From Gammaproteobacteria bacterium (lineage in GTDB: Bacteria; Pseudomonadota; Gammaproteobacteria; Steroidobacterales; Steroidobacteraceae), in assembly GCA_020029535.1 (NCBI GenBank), contig JAIBJM010000032.1, positions 1 through 49,671 on the forward strand: DNA of 49,671 nt, given 5' to 3'. The position numbers and the translations under genes are program-made. Below, piece by piece: positions 1 to 10,474 of this stretch. The first letter of the stretch is position 1. Every line of letters begins with the position of its first letter. The notes under the pieces were generated by a model. The model searched no databases, had not been told where the DNA came from, and was given only the letters and a program-made list of their open reading frames with translations.

Positions 1-774
1 CTGACGGCGCAGCGTCAGTGGGTAGCCCGCATCCTTGCAGGCCTGCTCGAGCCGCTCCGGCATCAGCTGCTGTTCGAGGAACTGGTCCGACAGGCCCTGG
101 TCGACGAGCAAGGGCGGCCGGTCGGTCACCGTGGTCAATGCGCGTATCAATTCGCAGGCGTCATGAGCGCGCCAAAGCTCACGATCGGCACCGAGATAGC
201 CGGTGAACGCCTTCTGGCCCCAGGGACAATGCATCGGCGCCGCGATTGGTGCGAAAGCGGAGATGGAGCGATAGCGCTCCGGGTTCTTGAGGCCGATGGT
301 CAGCGCGCCATGCCCGCCCATCGAATGACCGAAAATGCCCTGTCGCCGCGGATCGACAGGAAAATTCTGCTCGACGAGTGCCGGCAGCTCCCGCGTGACG
401 TATGAATACATCCGGTAGTGCCTTGACCAGGGCTCCTCGGTCGCGTCGAGATAGAATCCGGCCCCGACCCCGAAATCCCATGAATCGCTGTCGCCCGGCA
501 GCGGCACGCCGCGCGCGCTCGTGTCCGGCGCAACGAGCGCAATGCCGAGCTCGGCAGCGAGGCGCTGCGCACCCGACTTGATCATGAAGGTCTCTTCGGT
601 GCAGGTGAGTCCGGCGAGATACCAGAGCACGGGTACCCGCTGCTTCTCCGCCTGCGGGGGCAGGTAGACGGCAAACTTCATCGCGCAGCCGGTTTCCTGC
701 GCGTCGTGGCGGTGAAAACTCACGGCGCCGCCGAAGGCGCCGTGGCGGGAGATCAATTCTGGCGCGGCGGTCAT
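1..774 (-). CDS. fghA: S-formylglutathione hydrolase (partial, 3' end outside window)
   Basis: Hydrolyses S-formylglutathione to formate and glutathione, the step before formate dehydrogenase in glutathione-dependent formaldehyde detoxification. The 258 visible residues carry the esterase-D fold signature: a WYLAGLTCTEE segment near residues 51-61, the nucleophile elbow GHSMGG with Ser151, and the acid in the QGLSDQFL segment around Asp230. The catalytic His expected about 25-30 residues further on lies beyond the window edge, so the gene is cut by the window and not necessarily broken. The ATG at 774-772 overlaps the TGA of the formate dehydrogenase gene (ATGA), which points to translational coupling. 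The family assignment is secure; the C-terminus cannot be judged. Confidence 0.93.
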   Translation of the reverse strand, partial: MTAAPELISRHGAFGGAVSFHRHDAQETGCAMKFAVYLPPQAEKQRVPVLWYLAGLTCTEETFMIKSGAQRLAAELGIALVAPDTSARGVPLPGDSDSWDFGVGAGFYLDATEEPWSRHYRMYSYVTRELPALVEQNFPVDPRRQGIFGHSMGGHGALTIGLKNPERYRSISAFAPIAAPMHCPWGQKAFTGYLGADRELWRAHDACELIRALTTVTDRPPLLVDQGLSDQFLEQQLMPERLEQACKDAGYPLTLRRQ

Positions 775-2030
775 CGGGTCTTCTTTTTCCGTGCCTTCGG
801 CTTCTTCTTCGCAGCCGGCGCCGATGCGGGCGCTGCCTTGAACTTCGCCGCTTCCTCGGAGCCGCGCGTCGCGTTGCCCGCGCTGTACGAGTGCTTGCCG
901 GTTCCCGCGAGCTGGCCGCGGTCGACGATGAGGTACTCGCTGCGGATCGGGCGCCGGTCGAAATAGCACTCCAGGATCTCGCGCGTGCCGGCTGCGTATC
1001 GCGACTGGGCGGACAGCGAGGAGCCCGAGATATGCGGTGTCATGCCCTCGTGCGGCATCGTGCGCCACGGATGGTTGCGCGGCGGCGGCTGCGGGAACCA
1101 GACGTCGCCTGCGTAGCCGGCGAGCTGCCCACTCTTGAGCGCGCGGACGATCGCGTCCCGATCGCAGATCTTGCCCCGCGCCGTATTCACGATGTAGGCG
1201 CCCCGCTTCATCTTCGCTATCAGCGCGTCGTTGAACATGCCCTCCGTTTCCGGATGCAGCGGGCAGTTGATCGTTACGACATCGCAGACCCGGACCATCG
1301 ACTCGACGCTCTGGTGAAACGTCAGCCCAAGCTCCTGCTCCACTGATTCCGGCAGGCGATGCCGGTCGGTGTAATGCAGCTTGACGTCGAACGGCTTCAT
1401 GCGGCGGAGGACCGCGAGCCCGATGCGGCCCGCGGCGACGGTGCCGACGTTCATGCCTTCAACATCGTACGACCGCTCGACGCAGTCCGCGATGTTCCAG
1501 CCCCCTTTCACGACCCAGTCGTGCGACGGGATGTAGTTGCGGACCAGCGACAGGATCATCATCACGACGTGCTCGGAAACGCTGATGCTGTTGCAGTACG
1601 TGACTTCAGCGACCGTGATGCCGCGGTTCATCGCCGCCTGCAGGTCCGTATGATCGGACCCGATGCCGGCGGTGACGATCAGCTTCAGCTTCGGCGCCTT
1701 CCCGATCAGGTCGGCGGTTGCATACGCGGGCCAGAACGGCTGAGAGATCAGGATTTCGGCATCGACGATTTCTTTTGCGAGGCGGCTTTTCGGACCGTCC
1801 TTGTCGGAGGTCACGACCAGTTTGTGACCGCGCGACTCGAGAAACTTGCGCAGTCCCAGCTCGCCCGACACGGAGCCGAGCAGCGCCCCGGGCTTGAAGT
1901 CGATCCCCTGCGGTGTCGGCAATGACTGGCCGTCCGGGTAGTGCGTGAGTTTCGGCAGGTCGTCACGCGCATATTTCTTCGGATACCCGGTTACCGGGTC
2001 GTCGTACAGCACACAGACTACTTTGCTCAT
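771..2030 (-). CDS. fdh: NAD-dependent formate dehydrogenase
   Basis: Oxidises formate to CO2 with reduction of NAD+, soluble and metal-independent, D-2-hydroxyacid dehydrogenase superfamily. The protein aligns from memory almost end to end with the Pseudomonas sp. 101 enzyme. It has the NAD-binding AAGRIG loop (199-204) followed by Asp222, which sets NAD preference, and catalytic Asn147, Arg285 (NTARGK), Gln314 and His333 (TPHISG). I start at the ATG at 2030 because the product begins MSKVVCVLYDDP as in the family; the open frame extends further upstream without homology. After about residue 400 a Lys/Arg-rich tail (AAKKKPKARKKKTR) is added, making 419 residues against about 400. It is coupled to fghA and preceded by a gfa remnant on the same strand. 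Confidence 0.96.
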   Translation of the reverse strand: MSKVVCVLYDDPVTGYPKKYARDDLPKLTHYPDGQSLPTPQGIDFKPGALLGSVSGELGLRKFLESRGHKLVVTSDKDGPKSRLAKEIVDAEILISQPFWPAYATADLIGKAPKLKLIVTAGIGSDHTDLQAAMNRGITVAEVTYCNSISVSEHVVMMILSLVRNYIPSHDWVVKGGWNIADCVERSYDVEGMNVGTVAAGRIGLAVLRRMKPFDVKLHYTDRHRLPESVEQELGLTFHQSVESMVRVCDVVTINCPLHPETEGMFNDALIAKMKRGAYIVNTARGKICDRDAIVRALKSGQLAGYAGDVWFPQPPPRNHPWRTMPHEGMTPHISGSSLSAQSRYAAGTREILECYFDRRPIRSEYLIVDRGQLAGTGKHSYSAGNATRGSEEAAKFKAAPASAPAAKKKPKARKKKTR

Positions 2031-2046
2031 GACTTTTTCCTTAGTT

Positions 2047-2139
2047 TCAGGCGGCCAGCACGTCCTTCGCCTTCGCGGTAGGCGTGGCAATGGCGTCCAT
2101 CAATGCGGGATTCAGGCAGTCGTACGGCTCGAGGCGGAA
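2047..2139 (-). pseudogene. gfa: C-terminal remnant of S-(hydroxymethyl)glutathione synthase (Gfa)
   Basis: Thirty in-frame codons ending in TGA, 16 bases before the fdh start. They encode LEPYDCLNPALMDAIAT followed by a short Ala/Lys tail. This closely resembles the C-terminus of glutathione-dependent formaldehyde-activating enzyme as I remember the Paracoccus protein (LEPYDALSPPLMDAIAT). The frame is closed by an in-frame TGA at 2142-2140, and no upstream Gfa sequence with its zinc cysteines is present. Order and strand (gfa-fdh-fghA) match a formaldehyde oxidation operon, so I infer that the operon's 5' gene and promoter were lost in a deletion or rearrangement. The short length limits confidence. 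Confidence 0.65.
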
Positions 2140-2252
2140 TCAGGCCTTATGTCCGGCCGCAGACTACCGTCGATTAACTGTAACGATCAACTTTGAGATG
2201 GCGGCCGTTGCCGCCAGGTAACGCGCGCCGCCATGAGTGATCATCGGGTCAG

Positions 2253-2503
2253 CTATTCCGCGACCGGCAGGCCGCGCGGGATGGCGCCGAAGGCGCTGCC
2301 CAGCGTAGCCACGCCCGGCAAGTGCAGCAGCGCCAGCAACTTGTCGAAGAAATGCTCCAGACCCGCCACAATGGCCGTGAACAGGCCATTCTCCGGACGT
2401 GCGCCGCTGGCAATCGCGAAGGCCATGGGCGGTGGCAGGGCCTGCCATCACGTCAGCGGCGATGTCGCGACCCCAAACCATCAGCGGGAAAGCCGGCTGC
2501 TCG
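2253..2503 (-). pseudogene. SulP-family sulfate/anion permease remnant
   Basis: Reading the minus strand, one frame gives WGRDIAADVMAG and the next gives LPPPMAFAIASGARPENG followed by LFTAIVAG. This is the first-helix signature of SulP anion transporters, split by a frameshift. The same frame then jumps to LPGVATLGSAFGAIPRGLP, a segment that in intact SulP proteins lies well over 100 residues downstream, and stops at TAG 2255-2253. So at least one frameshift, a large internal deletion and loss of the STAS half are visible. No start or membrane core remains. It abuts leuS on the opposite strand. Confidence 0.7.
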
Positions 2504-2508
2504 TGTAA

Positions 2509-5121
<2,613 letters not shown>

Positions 5122-5132
5122 GGAGGCAACGC

Positions 5133-5627
5133 ATGCCGCAACAGATGACGCGATGGTTTGCATGCAGCCTGCTGCTGGCGCTGTCGGCCTGCGGGTTCCA
5201 TCTGCAGGGCCGCGAGAAGTTGCCGGCCTCGCTGGCCGCGGTGCGCATCGAGGCCATCGACCCGCAGTCCGATTTCCATATCGGCCTGCGCAATGCGCTG
5301 CGCGGTTCCGGCGCCACGCTGGTCGAGGGCGGTGGCAATCCGGCAGTCATTCGCATCCTGGCCGATGGCACCAGCGAGAAGGTGCTGACGGTGTCCAGCC
5401 TGAACATTCCCACTGCCTACCAGCTGGACTACACCATCCGGATTTCAGTCAGCGTCGGTGGTCAGGAGCTGATGGCTCCGGAGTCACATACGCTGTCACG
5501 CGAATACAGCTTTGATGAAAAGAAACTGCTGGCCAAGGAGCGCGAACGCGAGTTGCTGAGCGCGGGGCTGTCCGATGATCTGGTGACGCTGGTGATGCGA
5601 CGGCTGGCGAATCTGCCGCCGCCGTGA
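5133..5627 (+). CDS. lptE: LPS-assembly lipoprotein LptE
   Basis: Outer-membrane lipoprotein that plugs and matures the LptD barrel for lipopolysaccharide export. The 164-residue product has a lipoprotein signal with lipobox LSAC (Cys20), directly followed by GFHLQG, the family hallmark. The remainder shows the alternating strand pattern ending in a helix rich in Arg/Leu. The ATG at 5133 is chosen because AGGAGG at 5121-5126 lies six bases upstream; a GTG at 5118 is possible but would place that site inside the gene. It follows leuS directly, the usual gammaproteobacterial order. The usual next gene holA is absent; a small HExxH protein gene follows instead. Confidence 0.94.
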   Translation: MPQQMTRWFACSLLLALSACGFHLQGREKLPASLAAVRIEAIDPQSDFHIGLRNALRGSGATLVEGGGNPAVIRILADGTSEKVLTVSSLNIPTAYQLDYTIRISVSVGGQELMAPESHTLSREYSFDEKKLLAKERERELLSAGLSDDLVTLVMRRLANLPPP

Positions 5628-6112
5628 GCGTGCTGCACATCGCGGGGGTCGACCGGCCCGCCGTGGCGCTGCTGCTGGCGCGATACGGCATGGACCTGCG
5701 GCTGCTGTCCAACGACACCGACATTCCGGGTTCCTACTGGGGCGACAGCGAAGCGGGCCTTGCCGGCAATACGCTGTATGCGCGCCCGGATACTCCATTG
5801 CATTCCATCCTGCATGAGGCTGCGCATTACATCTGCATGAGCCCCGAGCGGCGCGCCGGGCTGTTCCGCGATGCCGGTGGCGATGATGCCGAGGAAAATG
5901 CGGTCTGCTACCTGCAGATCCTGCTGGCCGACGCGCTGCCCGGCATCGGCCGCGAGCGGCTGTGCCGCGATATGGACGAATGGGGTTACAGCTTCAGACT
6001 TGGTTCGGCGCGGGTGTGGTTCGAGACGGATGCCGAGGATGCGCGGCTGTGGTTGATCGATGAGGGCATCATCGATGCGGACGGTGGCATCACCGGGCAG
6101 CTGCGCGGCTGA
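5624..6112 (+). CDS. Uncharacterised HExxH-motif protein
   Basis: A 162-residue protein of unknown role whose GTG start overlaps the lptE stop (GTGA), so it should be co-translated with lptE. It contains HEAAH at 64-68 with Glu90/Glu91 about 22 residues later in DDAEENAVCYLQ, the geometry of a zincin metallopeptidase with an HExxH plus distal Glu. No signal peptide or membrane segment is visible, so it is probably cytoplasmic. The C-terminal half is acidic and Trp/Arg-containing (DEWGYSFRLGSARVWFETD). The peptidase idea is inference from the motif only. Coding quality is supported by gammaproteobacteria-like codon usage and by the coupled start. Confidence 0.8.
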   Translation: MSVLHIAGVDRPAVALLLARYGMDLRLLSNDTDIPGSYWGDSEAGLAGNTLYARPDTPLHSILHEAAHYICMSPERRAGLFRDAGGDDAEENAVCYLQILLADALPGIGRERLCRDMDEWGYSFRLGSARVWFETDAEDARLWLIDEGIIDADGGITGQLRG

Positions 6113-6124
6113 AGAGGGCGGCGA

Positions 6125-6296
6125 TCAATCAAATGGATTGAGTATCGGGACACCTCTGCCTTGCGCAGTTCGTCGAGGAACTCGATGATCCGCGGATACT
6201 TGCATGCGGCCATCTGCGATTTGCAGTAGTCGATCAGTTCCCGTCCGGACGCGGTTGCTTCGGACTTGGGCACGACGCAAGCGTTCGTATTCTCAG
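6125..6296 (-). pseudogene. C-terminal remnant of an AMP-dependent acyl-CoA synthetase
   Basis: On the minus strand an open stretch reads NACVVPKSEATASGREL then IDYCKSQMAACKYPRIIEFL then DELRKAEVSRYS. This follows the AMP-binding enzyme C-terminal domain pattern (AfVvl, eElidyC, lA.yKyPr.ieFvdeLPk). The catalytic-lysine segment expected next (tGKilRreL) is replaced by EVSRYSIHLI, and everything upstream of the domain is missing. It lies downstream of the DUF6152 gene on the same strand and converges on the lptE operon. I read it as a decayed gene end left at a rearrangement border. Confidence 0.6.
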
Positions 6297-6668
6297 TCAG
6301 GGCGAGAAGCCGACACTTCTGCCATCTGCAAAGATCACTTTCTCCAGCAGGCCGAACGGTGAACCATCGCGCGCCGGATTGGCCCTTATGGTCACCTCGC
6401 GGCCGATGCCTTCCCTGAATTCGGACTGCTTGACGCCAGCCTTTCTGAACCAGCCGGGAGGGGGGCCTTCGAATGTCCAGGTGACCGTCTTGCCGTTCGC
6501 GTCCCTGGCTTCCAGATGGAATTGCGCGTGTGGATTGATGAATTCCACTCCTTTCAGGATGCCCTTTACATCGACCTTCCTGTTTGTATCGACGTGGCTG
6601 GTGGAATGATGCGCCAACGCCGTCACGGACACGACGCAGAGCGCAACCGTTGGAAATACTGTTCTCAT
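6297..6668 (-). CDS. DUF6152-type small secreted protein
   Basis: A 123-residue exported protein of unknown function. It has an N-terminal signal (residues 1-19, ending ALAHH), then the family pattern HSTSHVDTNRKVDVKGILKG and VEFINPHAQFHLEA, a central TWTFEGPPPGWF, and a closing KVIFADGRSVG. I recognise this layout as DUF6152, proteins commonly found next to TonB receptors in proteobacteria that degrade complex organics. It is the last gene of a same-strand run with the 276-residue secreted protein and the TonB receptor, 27 bases after the former. Function is unknown; small-molecule binding in the periplasm is a guess. Confidence 0.8.
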   Translation of the reverse strand: MRTVFPTVALCVVSVTALAHHSTSHVDTNRKVDVKGILKGVEFINPHAQFHLEARDANGKTVTWTFEGPPPGWFRKAGVKQSEFREGIGREVTIRANPARDGSPFGLLEKVIFADGRSVGFSP

Positions 6669-6695
6669 TTTGGAAGCCTCGAGAAAAATGCGTGC

Positions 6696-7526
6696 TTACT
6701 TGCCGCGCTGATCGTGACGGCCAGTGTCGAAGCTGACGCGAGCCACCTGTGGATCGCACGGATACGGCTCTTCCAGGGGCCGGTCGCTTTTCGTCAGGAT
6801 GCGCGCAGGTTTTACCCACGGCTGCGCCAGCACGCCCGGATCTTCGACCGTGACGTTGTATTCGATGGTGTCGCCCACGCGGCGGAAACGTTCGATGACG
6901 CGCATCTGCTCGCTGTGGAAAAAGCCTTCTTCGCCCATCCAGGTATCGGTCACGAAGTTGCGCGAATCCACCACCAGCGTGTCGCCTTCCCAATGCCCCA
7001 CACCGACGCCATAGAAGCTCGGATCCGTGTCGCGATGCGGCCGTCCATCGAGCGGGACGACACGAAACGCCATGCCCGCGAGATCGGTGTTGAGAAACAC
7101 GACCTGCCCGGCCGTCTGGCTGATCTGCTCGGGTGGTCCCACGCGCGGCAAGCCTGCTTGTCCGCAGACGAAGGTGTTGTCCTGGCGATTCAGATTGCCC
7201 GCTTGTATTTCCTTGAGCCGCGCCTGAAATTCCGGCTTGTATTGCGGCGGATTCGCATAGGGCATGAACGAAGACTTGAACACCTGCATGGTGTTCGAGT
7301 CTTTCCTGAAAGTAGTGGCGATCGATCCGTCCGCTGACTTTTTGGTGTCGAACTCGAAGGGCAGGGTACCGCCCGTGCTGAACCAGATGCCGGTGAGATC
7401 CGGCCGCCCGTCCGGAGTTTTCGGCGTGGGCTGAGACGTGGGCGATTGTGCGCCCGCCGGAAGACACAACCAGGACAAGCACGAAGTGGCCAATGCGATG
7501 CCAAATCCACGCGTTCGAATTTTCAT
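6696..7526 (-). CDS. Secreted protein of unknown function, TonB-receptor associated
   Basis: A 276-residue exported protein. The signal peptide ends at PAGAQ, and the mature part opens with TPDGRPDLTGIWFSTGG, a recurrent start in periplasmic proteins of TonB-linked loci. Two cysteines (TFVCGQAG and EPYPCDP) could form a disulfide. The middle holds a beta-rich stretch with GHWEGDTLVVDSRNF and a later ERFRRVGDTIEYNVTVEDPG, which resembles other uncharacterised secreted proteins of these loci. The start at 7526 is chosen for GAGGGG five bases upstream; the open frame extends five codons further. It sits between the TonB receptor and the DUF6152 gene on the same strand, probably one transcript. 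Confidence 0.8.
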   Translation of the reverse strand: MKIRTRGFGIALATSCLSWLCLPAGAQSPTSQPTPKTPDGRPDLTGIWFSTGGTLPFEFDTKKSADGSIATTFRKDSNTMQVFKSSFMPYANPPQYKPEFQARLKEIQAGNLNRQDNTFVCGQAGLPRVGPPEQISQTAGQVVFLNTDLAGMAFRVVPLDGRPHRDTDPSFYGVGVGHWEGDTLVVDSRNFVTDTWMGEEGFFHSEQMRVIERFRRVGDTIEYNVTVEDPGVLAQPWVKPARILTKSDRPLEEPYPCDPQVARVSFDTGRHDQRGK

Positions 7527-7633
7527 GACGCCCCTCAACATACTCGGTGGATCAGGCGGCAGCCGCGGCTCCGGGCAAAGGCGAGCGCGGCAGGACCCGC
7601 CACGGCGGATGCTTCATTGGCCCCCCTCGTGAT

Positions 7634-10369
7634 CTAGAACGAAGCCCGCAGACGCAGCCCGTAGGTACGCGGCGGTGACAGGCTGGCACCGACCGTCGAG
7701 GGCAGGCCGTTGTACAGCATGCTGGTTGCGACGCGCTTGTCCTCGATGTTTTCGACGTAGGCAGTCAGGGACCAGCGATCGTCCTGGGAAGCAAGTGCCA
7801 GCGATGCGTCGCTCATCCAGTAGCTGCCCGGCGCAAAGGCCGACAGCTGCTCGAACAGCTGCACAGTGCTGCTCTGATAGTGCGTGCCGGCATCGGCTAC
7901 CAGCTTCAGATTGTTCGGAATGGGAATGGTCTGCTGCACACCGAAGTTCATGGTCCATTCGGGAGAGAACTGCGCCGGAAAGCCTGAACAGTCGACGATC
8001 CAGTTGCCGGCAGTGCTGTCGAACTGCGTCGGGCAACCCGTCACCGGCGCGATCGTGCCAGGCTGACCGGTCGGGCTGTTGTCGAGGTCGCTGTAGATGA
8101 AGCGATCGTATTCCGCATCGAGATACTGGACGTCGGCACGCAGCAGCGTGTTGGGCAGCGGCTTGACCAGCAGCTCGACTTCGATGCCCTTGTTGGTCGA
8201 TTCGCCGATGTTCTCCGTCACCAGCTCGACCTCGCCATTGGCACCTCGCCCGAAATGGGTGTTCTGCTGGTCCTTGTACTTCCAGAAGAAACCTTCAACG
8301 TTGAGCTGAACACGGTTGTCCCAGAACCGGTTCTTGGAACCCACCGTGTATGCGGTAATCGACTCGGGATTGACCGTCGGCTTCAGCGATGAAAACGAGA
8401 AGCCGCCGGAACGATAGCCTGTCTCCACGCTTGCATAGAGCAGCGAGCTGGGCCCCACATCGAACTCGACACCCGCGCGCCAGGTGAACTTCGACGTGCT
8501 GAGCGACTGATTCACCGGCGTGACGGTCAGCTGGTAAAGCACGTACAGCGGATTGGTGGGATCGACATAGACCGGACGACCGCTGGGGTCTGTGGAAAGG
8601 ACGTAGCCAATATCCGCCATGGCCTGCGCAACGGAAGTGAAGTTTGCGGGGAGGCGACGGATATCAGGACACACCGCATTCGGATTGCCGAGCACGGTCC
8701 GCTGAAAGCAGACCGCCTGCAAAGTCTCGGCCCTGCCGTCGAAGTCCTTCCGGTCATCGGTATAGCGCCCCGCCCCCGTCAGGCGCATGCGATCGGTCAG
8801 GTTCCAGGTCAACCGTCCGAAACCCGCCCAGGAATCGTTCTGCGAATCGATGTACTGAACGCCGCCCTGAATACGGTTGTCGACCACGAAGGTCGACTTG
8901 ACCGATTCGTCGAAGTAGAAGGCGCCGCCAAGCCAGTCGATCGATCCGGCCGTGCCCGACAGACGCGCCTCGATGCTGTACTGCTCGTCGGTTTCATCGG
9001 AGGTTAGTGCGAACGCGGAGGGATTGAAGGTTTCATCGCGGTCCGCGCGCCGCCAGGCTGGCAGAACCACAAGGTCGCCAACGCCCAGGTCCGCCTTGAA
9101 CTCCGCGTGTACGCCGTAGTAGTTGTTGTCGAGACCCGGACGGGTCGCATTGGGCCCGAAGACCGCTCCCGAGACATCGACGAACGCGGCGCTGCTGGAG
9201 AGAAAGGCATCGGTACGCGGATCGTGCAGACCCACGTCCCGACCATAAGGCGCTGCCACCAACGATCCGGTGGGCGTGATGGCGCCCAATATGGTGCCGG
9301 ATGGCCCGGTGCCGCCCAGATGGAAATAGTCGCTGCTCAGGCGGAGGTTCCAACTCGTGCCCGGATCGACCAGCAACTGGATGCGCCCGCCCCTGCCTCT
9401 CTCCGAATAGGTGCCATCGCTCATATAGCCGCTGTGGGAATAGGCGCTGCTGGCCAGGCGCAGTGCGACCGCATCGGAAAGTGCCAGGTTGAGAGCGGCC
9501 TGGGCATTGACCGCATCGAAATTGCCGGCGGACAGGGTGGCATCCATGGAATTACTGCCCAACACCGGCCTGGCAGGCAGGATGTTCATCGCGCCGCCGG
9601 TGGAGTTGCGGCCATAGAGCGTGCCCTGGGGTCCCTTGAGGACTTCGATGCGCTCCATGTCGTAATACAGACCGGAGATGGACGACGGACGGCCGAGATA
9701 GATGCCGTCGTAGTTCACCGCCACCGCCGCATCCGTGTAGGGATTTCCGGACAATGTGCCTACCCCGCGCACGTAGATCAGCGGACTGGTGCCGGTGGCG
9801 CTGATCTGCACGGCTGGAACGAGCTTGGTCAGTTGCTCGGGCGCGGTGACCGACAGCAGGGCCTCCGGTTCGACCACCGAAATGGCAATGGCCGCCTTCT
9901 GTGCGCTTTCCTCGCGCTTCTGCGCAGTGACCAGAACCTCTGCCAGCTCCACATTCCCCTCTCCTTCCCTGGAAAGGGGCACCGTCTGTTCGCTGCCGGA
10001 TTCGCCAGATTCGTCCTGCGCCCTCGCGAGCACGAGAATCGTGTCATCGGCCGTCACGCGGTAGCCGAGGCCGCTGCCGCGAAGGAGTTGGCTCAGTGCC
10101 GCTTCCGGTTCGAGCTCTCCCTTGATGCCCTCGGTGCGCCTGGCGTCGACCACGGTGGTCGAAAACAGGATCTGCCGGTCGCTCTGGCGGGCAAATTCGC
10201 CCAACGCCGTGGAAAGCGCCTGCGTGGCGATGTCGAAGTGCCTGGGAGTGGCGGCGGCGCTGACCGGAACCAGGGCGACAAGCGCCAGCAGCGCGGCTGC
10301 CAGCGGGATTGAGCTCAGCCGGCCGGGAGCATTGTTGTTTCGGACAGCCACCGCTGTGAATTGGCGCAT
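7634..10369 (-). CDS. TonB-dependent receptor with N-terminal secretin/TonB (STN) signalling domain
   Basis: Outer-membrane active transporter, 911 residues. After a signal peptide it has an STN domain (PRHFDIATQALSTALGEFAR, about 40-110) of the FecA type that talks to a FecR regulator. A TonB-box-like segment EVLVTAQKREES is followed by the plug (from TKLVPAVQISATGTSPLIYV with RGVG to the GTLYGRNSTGGAMNI motif) and the 22-strand barrel closing with PRTYGLRLRASF. The start at 10369 is preferred because AGGGG lies seven bases before it; 10384 is the alternative. fecR-fecI precede it on the same strand, so it is likely an auto-inducing transducer. The substrate cannot be told from sequence; the neighbourhood suggests an organic ligand rather than iron. 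Confidence 0.93.
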   Translation of the reverse strand: MRQFTAVAVRNNNAPGRLSSIPLAAALLALVALVPVSAAATPRHFDIATQALSTALGEFARQSDRQILFSTTVVDARRTEGIKGELEPEAALSQLLRGSGLGYRVTADDTILVLARAQDESGESGSEQTVPLSREGEGNVELAEVLVTAQKREESAQKAAIAISVVEPEALLSVTAPEQLTKLVPAVQISATGTSPLIYVRGVGTLSGNPYTDAAVAVNYDGIYLGRPSSISGLYYDMERIEVLKGPQGTLYGRNSTGGAMNILPARPVLGSNSMDATLSAGNFDAVNAQAALNLALSDAVALRLASSAYSHSGYMSDGTYSERGRGGRIQLLVDPGTSWNLRLSSDYFHLGGTGPSGTILGAITPTGSLVAAPYGRDVGLHDPRTDAFLSSSAAFVDVSGAVFGPNATRPGLDNNYYGVHAEFKADLGVGDLVVLPAWRRADRDETFNPSAFALTSDETDEQYSIEARLSGTAGSIDWLGGAFYFDESVKSTFVVDNRIQGGVQYIDSQNDSWAGFGRLTWNLTDRMRLTGAGRYTDDRKDFDGRAETLQAVCFQRTVLGNPNAVCPDIRRLPANFTSVAQAMADIGYVLSTDPSGRPVYVDPTNPLYVLYQLTVTPVNQSLSTSKFTWRAGVEFDVGPSSLLYASVETGYRSGGFSFSSLKPTVNPESITAYTVGSKNRFWDNRVQLNVEGFFWKYKDQQNTHFGRGANGEVELVTENIGESTNKGIEVELLVKPLPNTLLRADVQYLDAEYDRFIYSDLDNSPTGQPGTIAPVTGCPTQFDSTAGNWIVDCSGFPAQFSPEWTMNFGVQQTIPIPNNLKLVADAGTHYQSSTVQLFEQLSAFAPGSYWMSDASLALASQDDRWSLTAYVENIEDKRVATSMLYNGLPSTVGASLSPPRTYGLRLRASF

Positions 10370-10474
10370 CTCGAATCCCCTCATGGCCCCGGTTGATTGA
10401 AATTTATGGGCCTTGCATGTGATTAACGCAGCTCGGAGTGCAACCCGCCTGTCCGGGGCGAAAAGATCGGGCCC

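Noticed and set aside
9107-10312. A 401-codon plus-strand frame opposite the TonB receptor
   Set aside because: No recognisable domain, and the receptor on the minus strand has plug, barrel and STN motifs.
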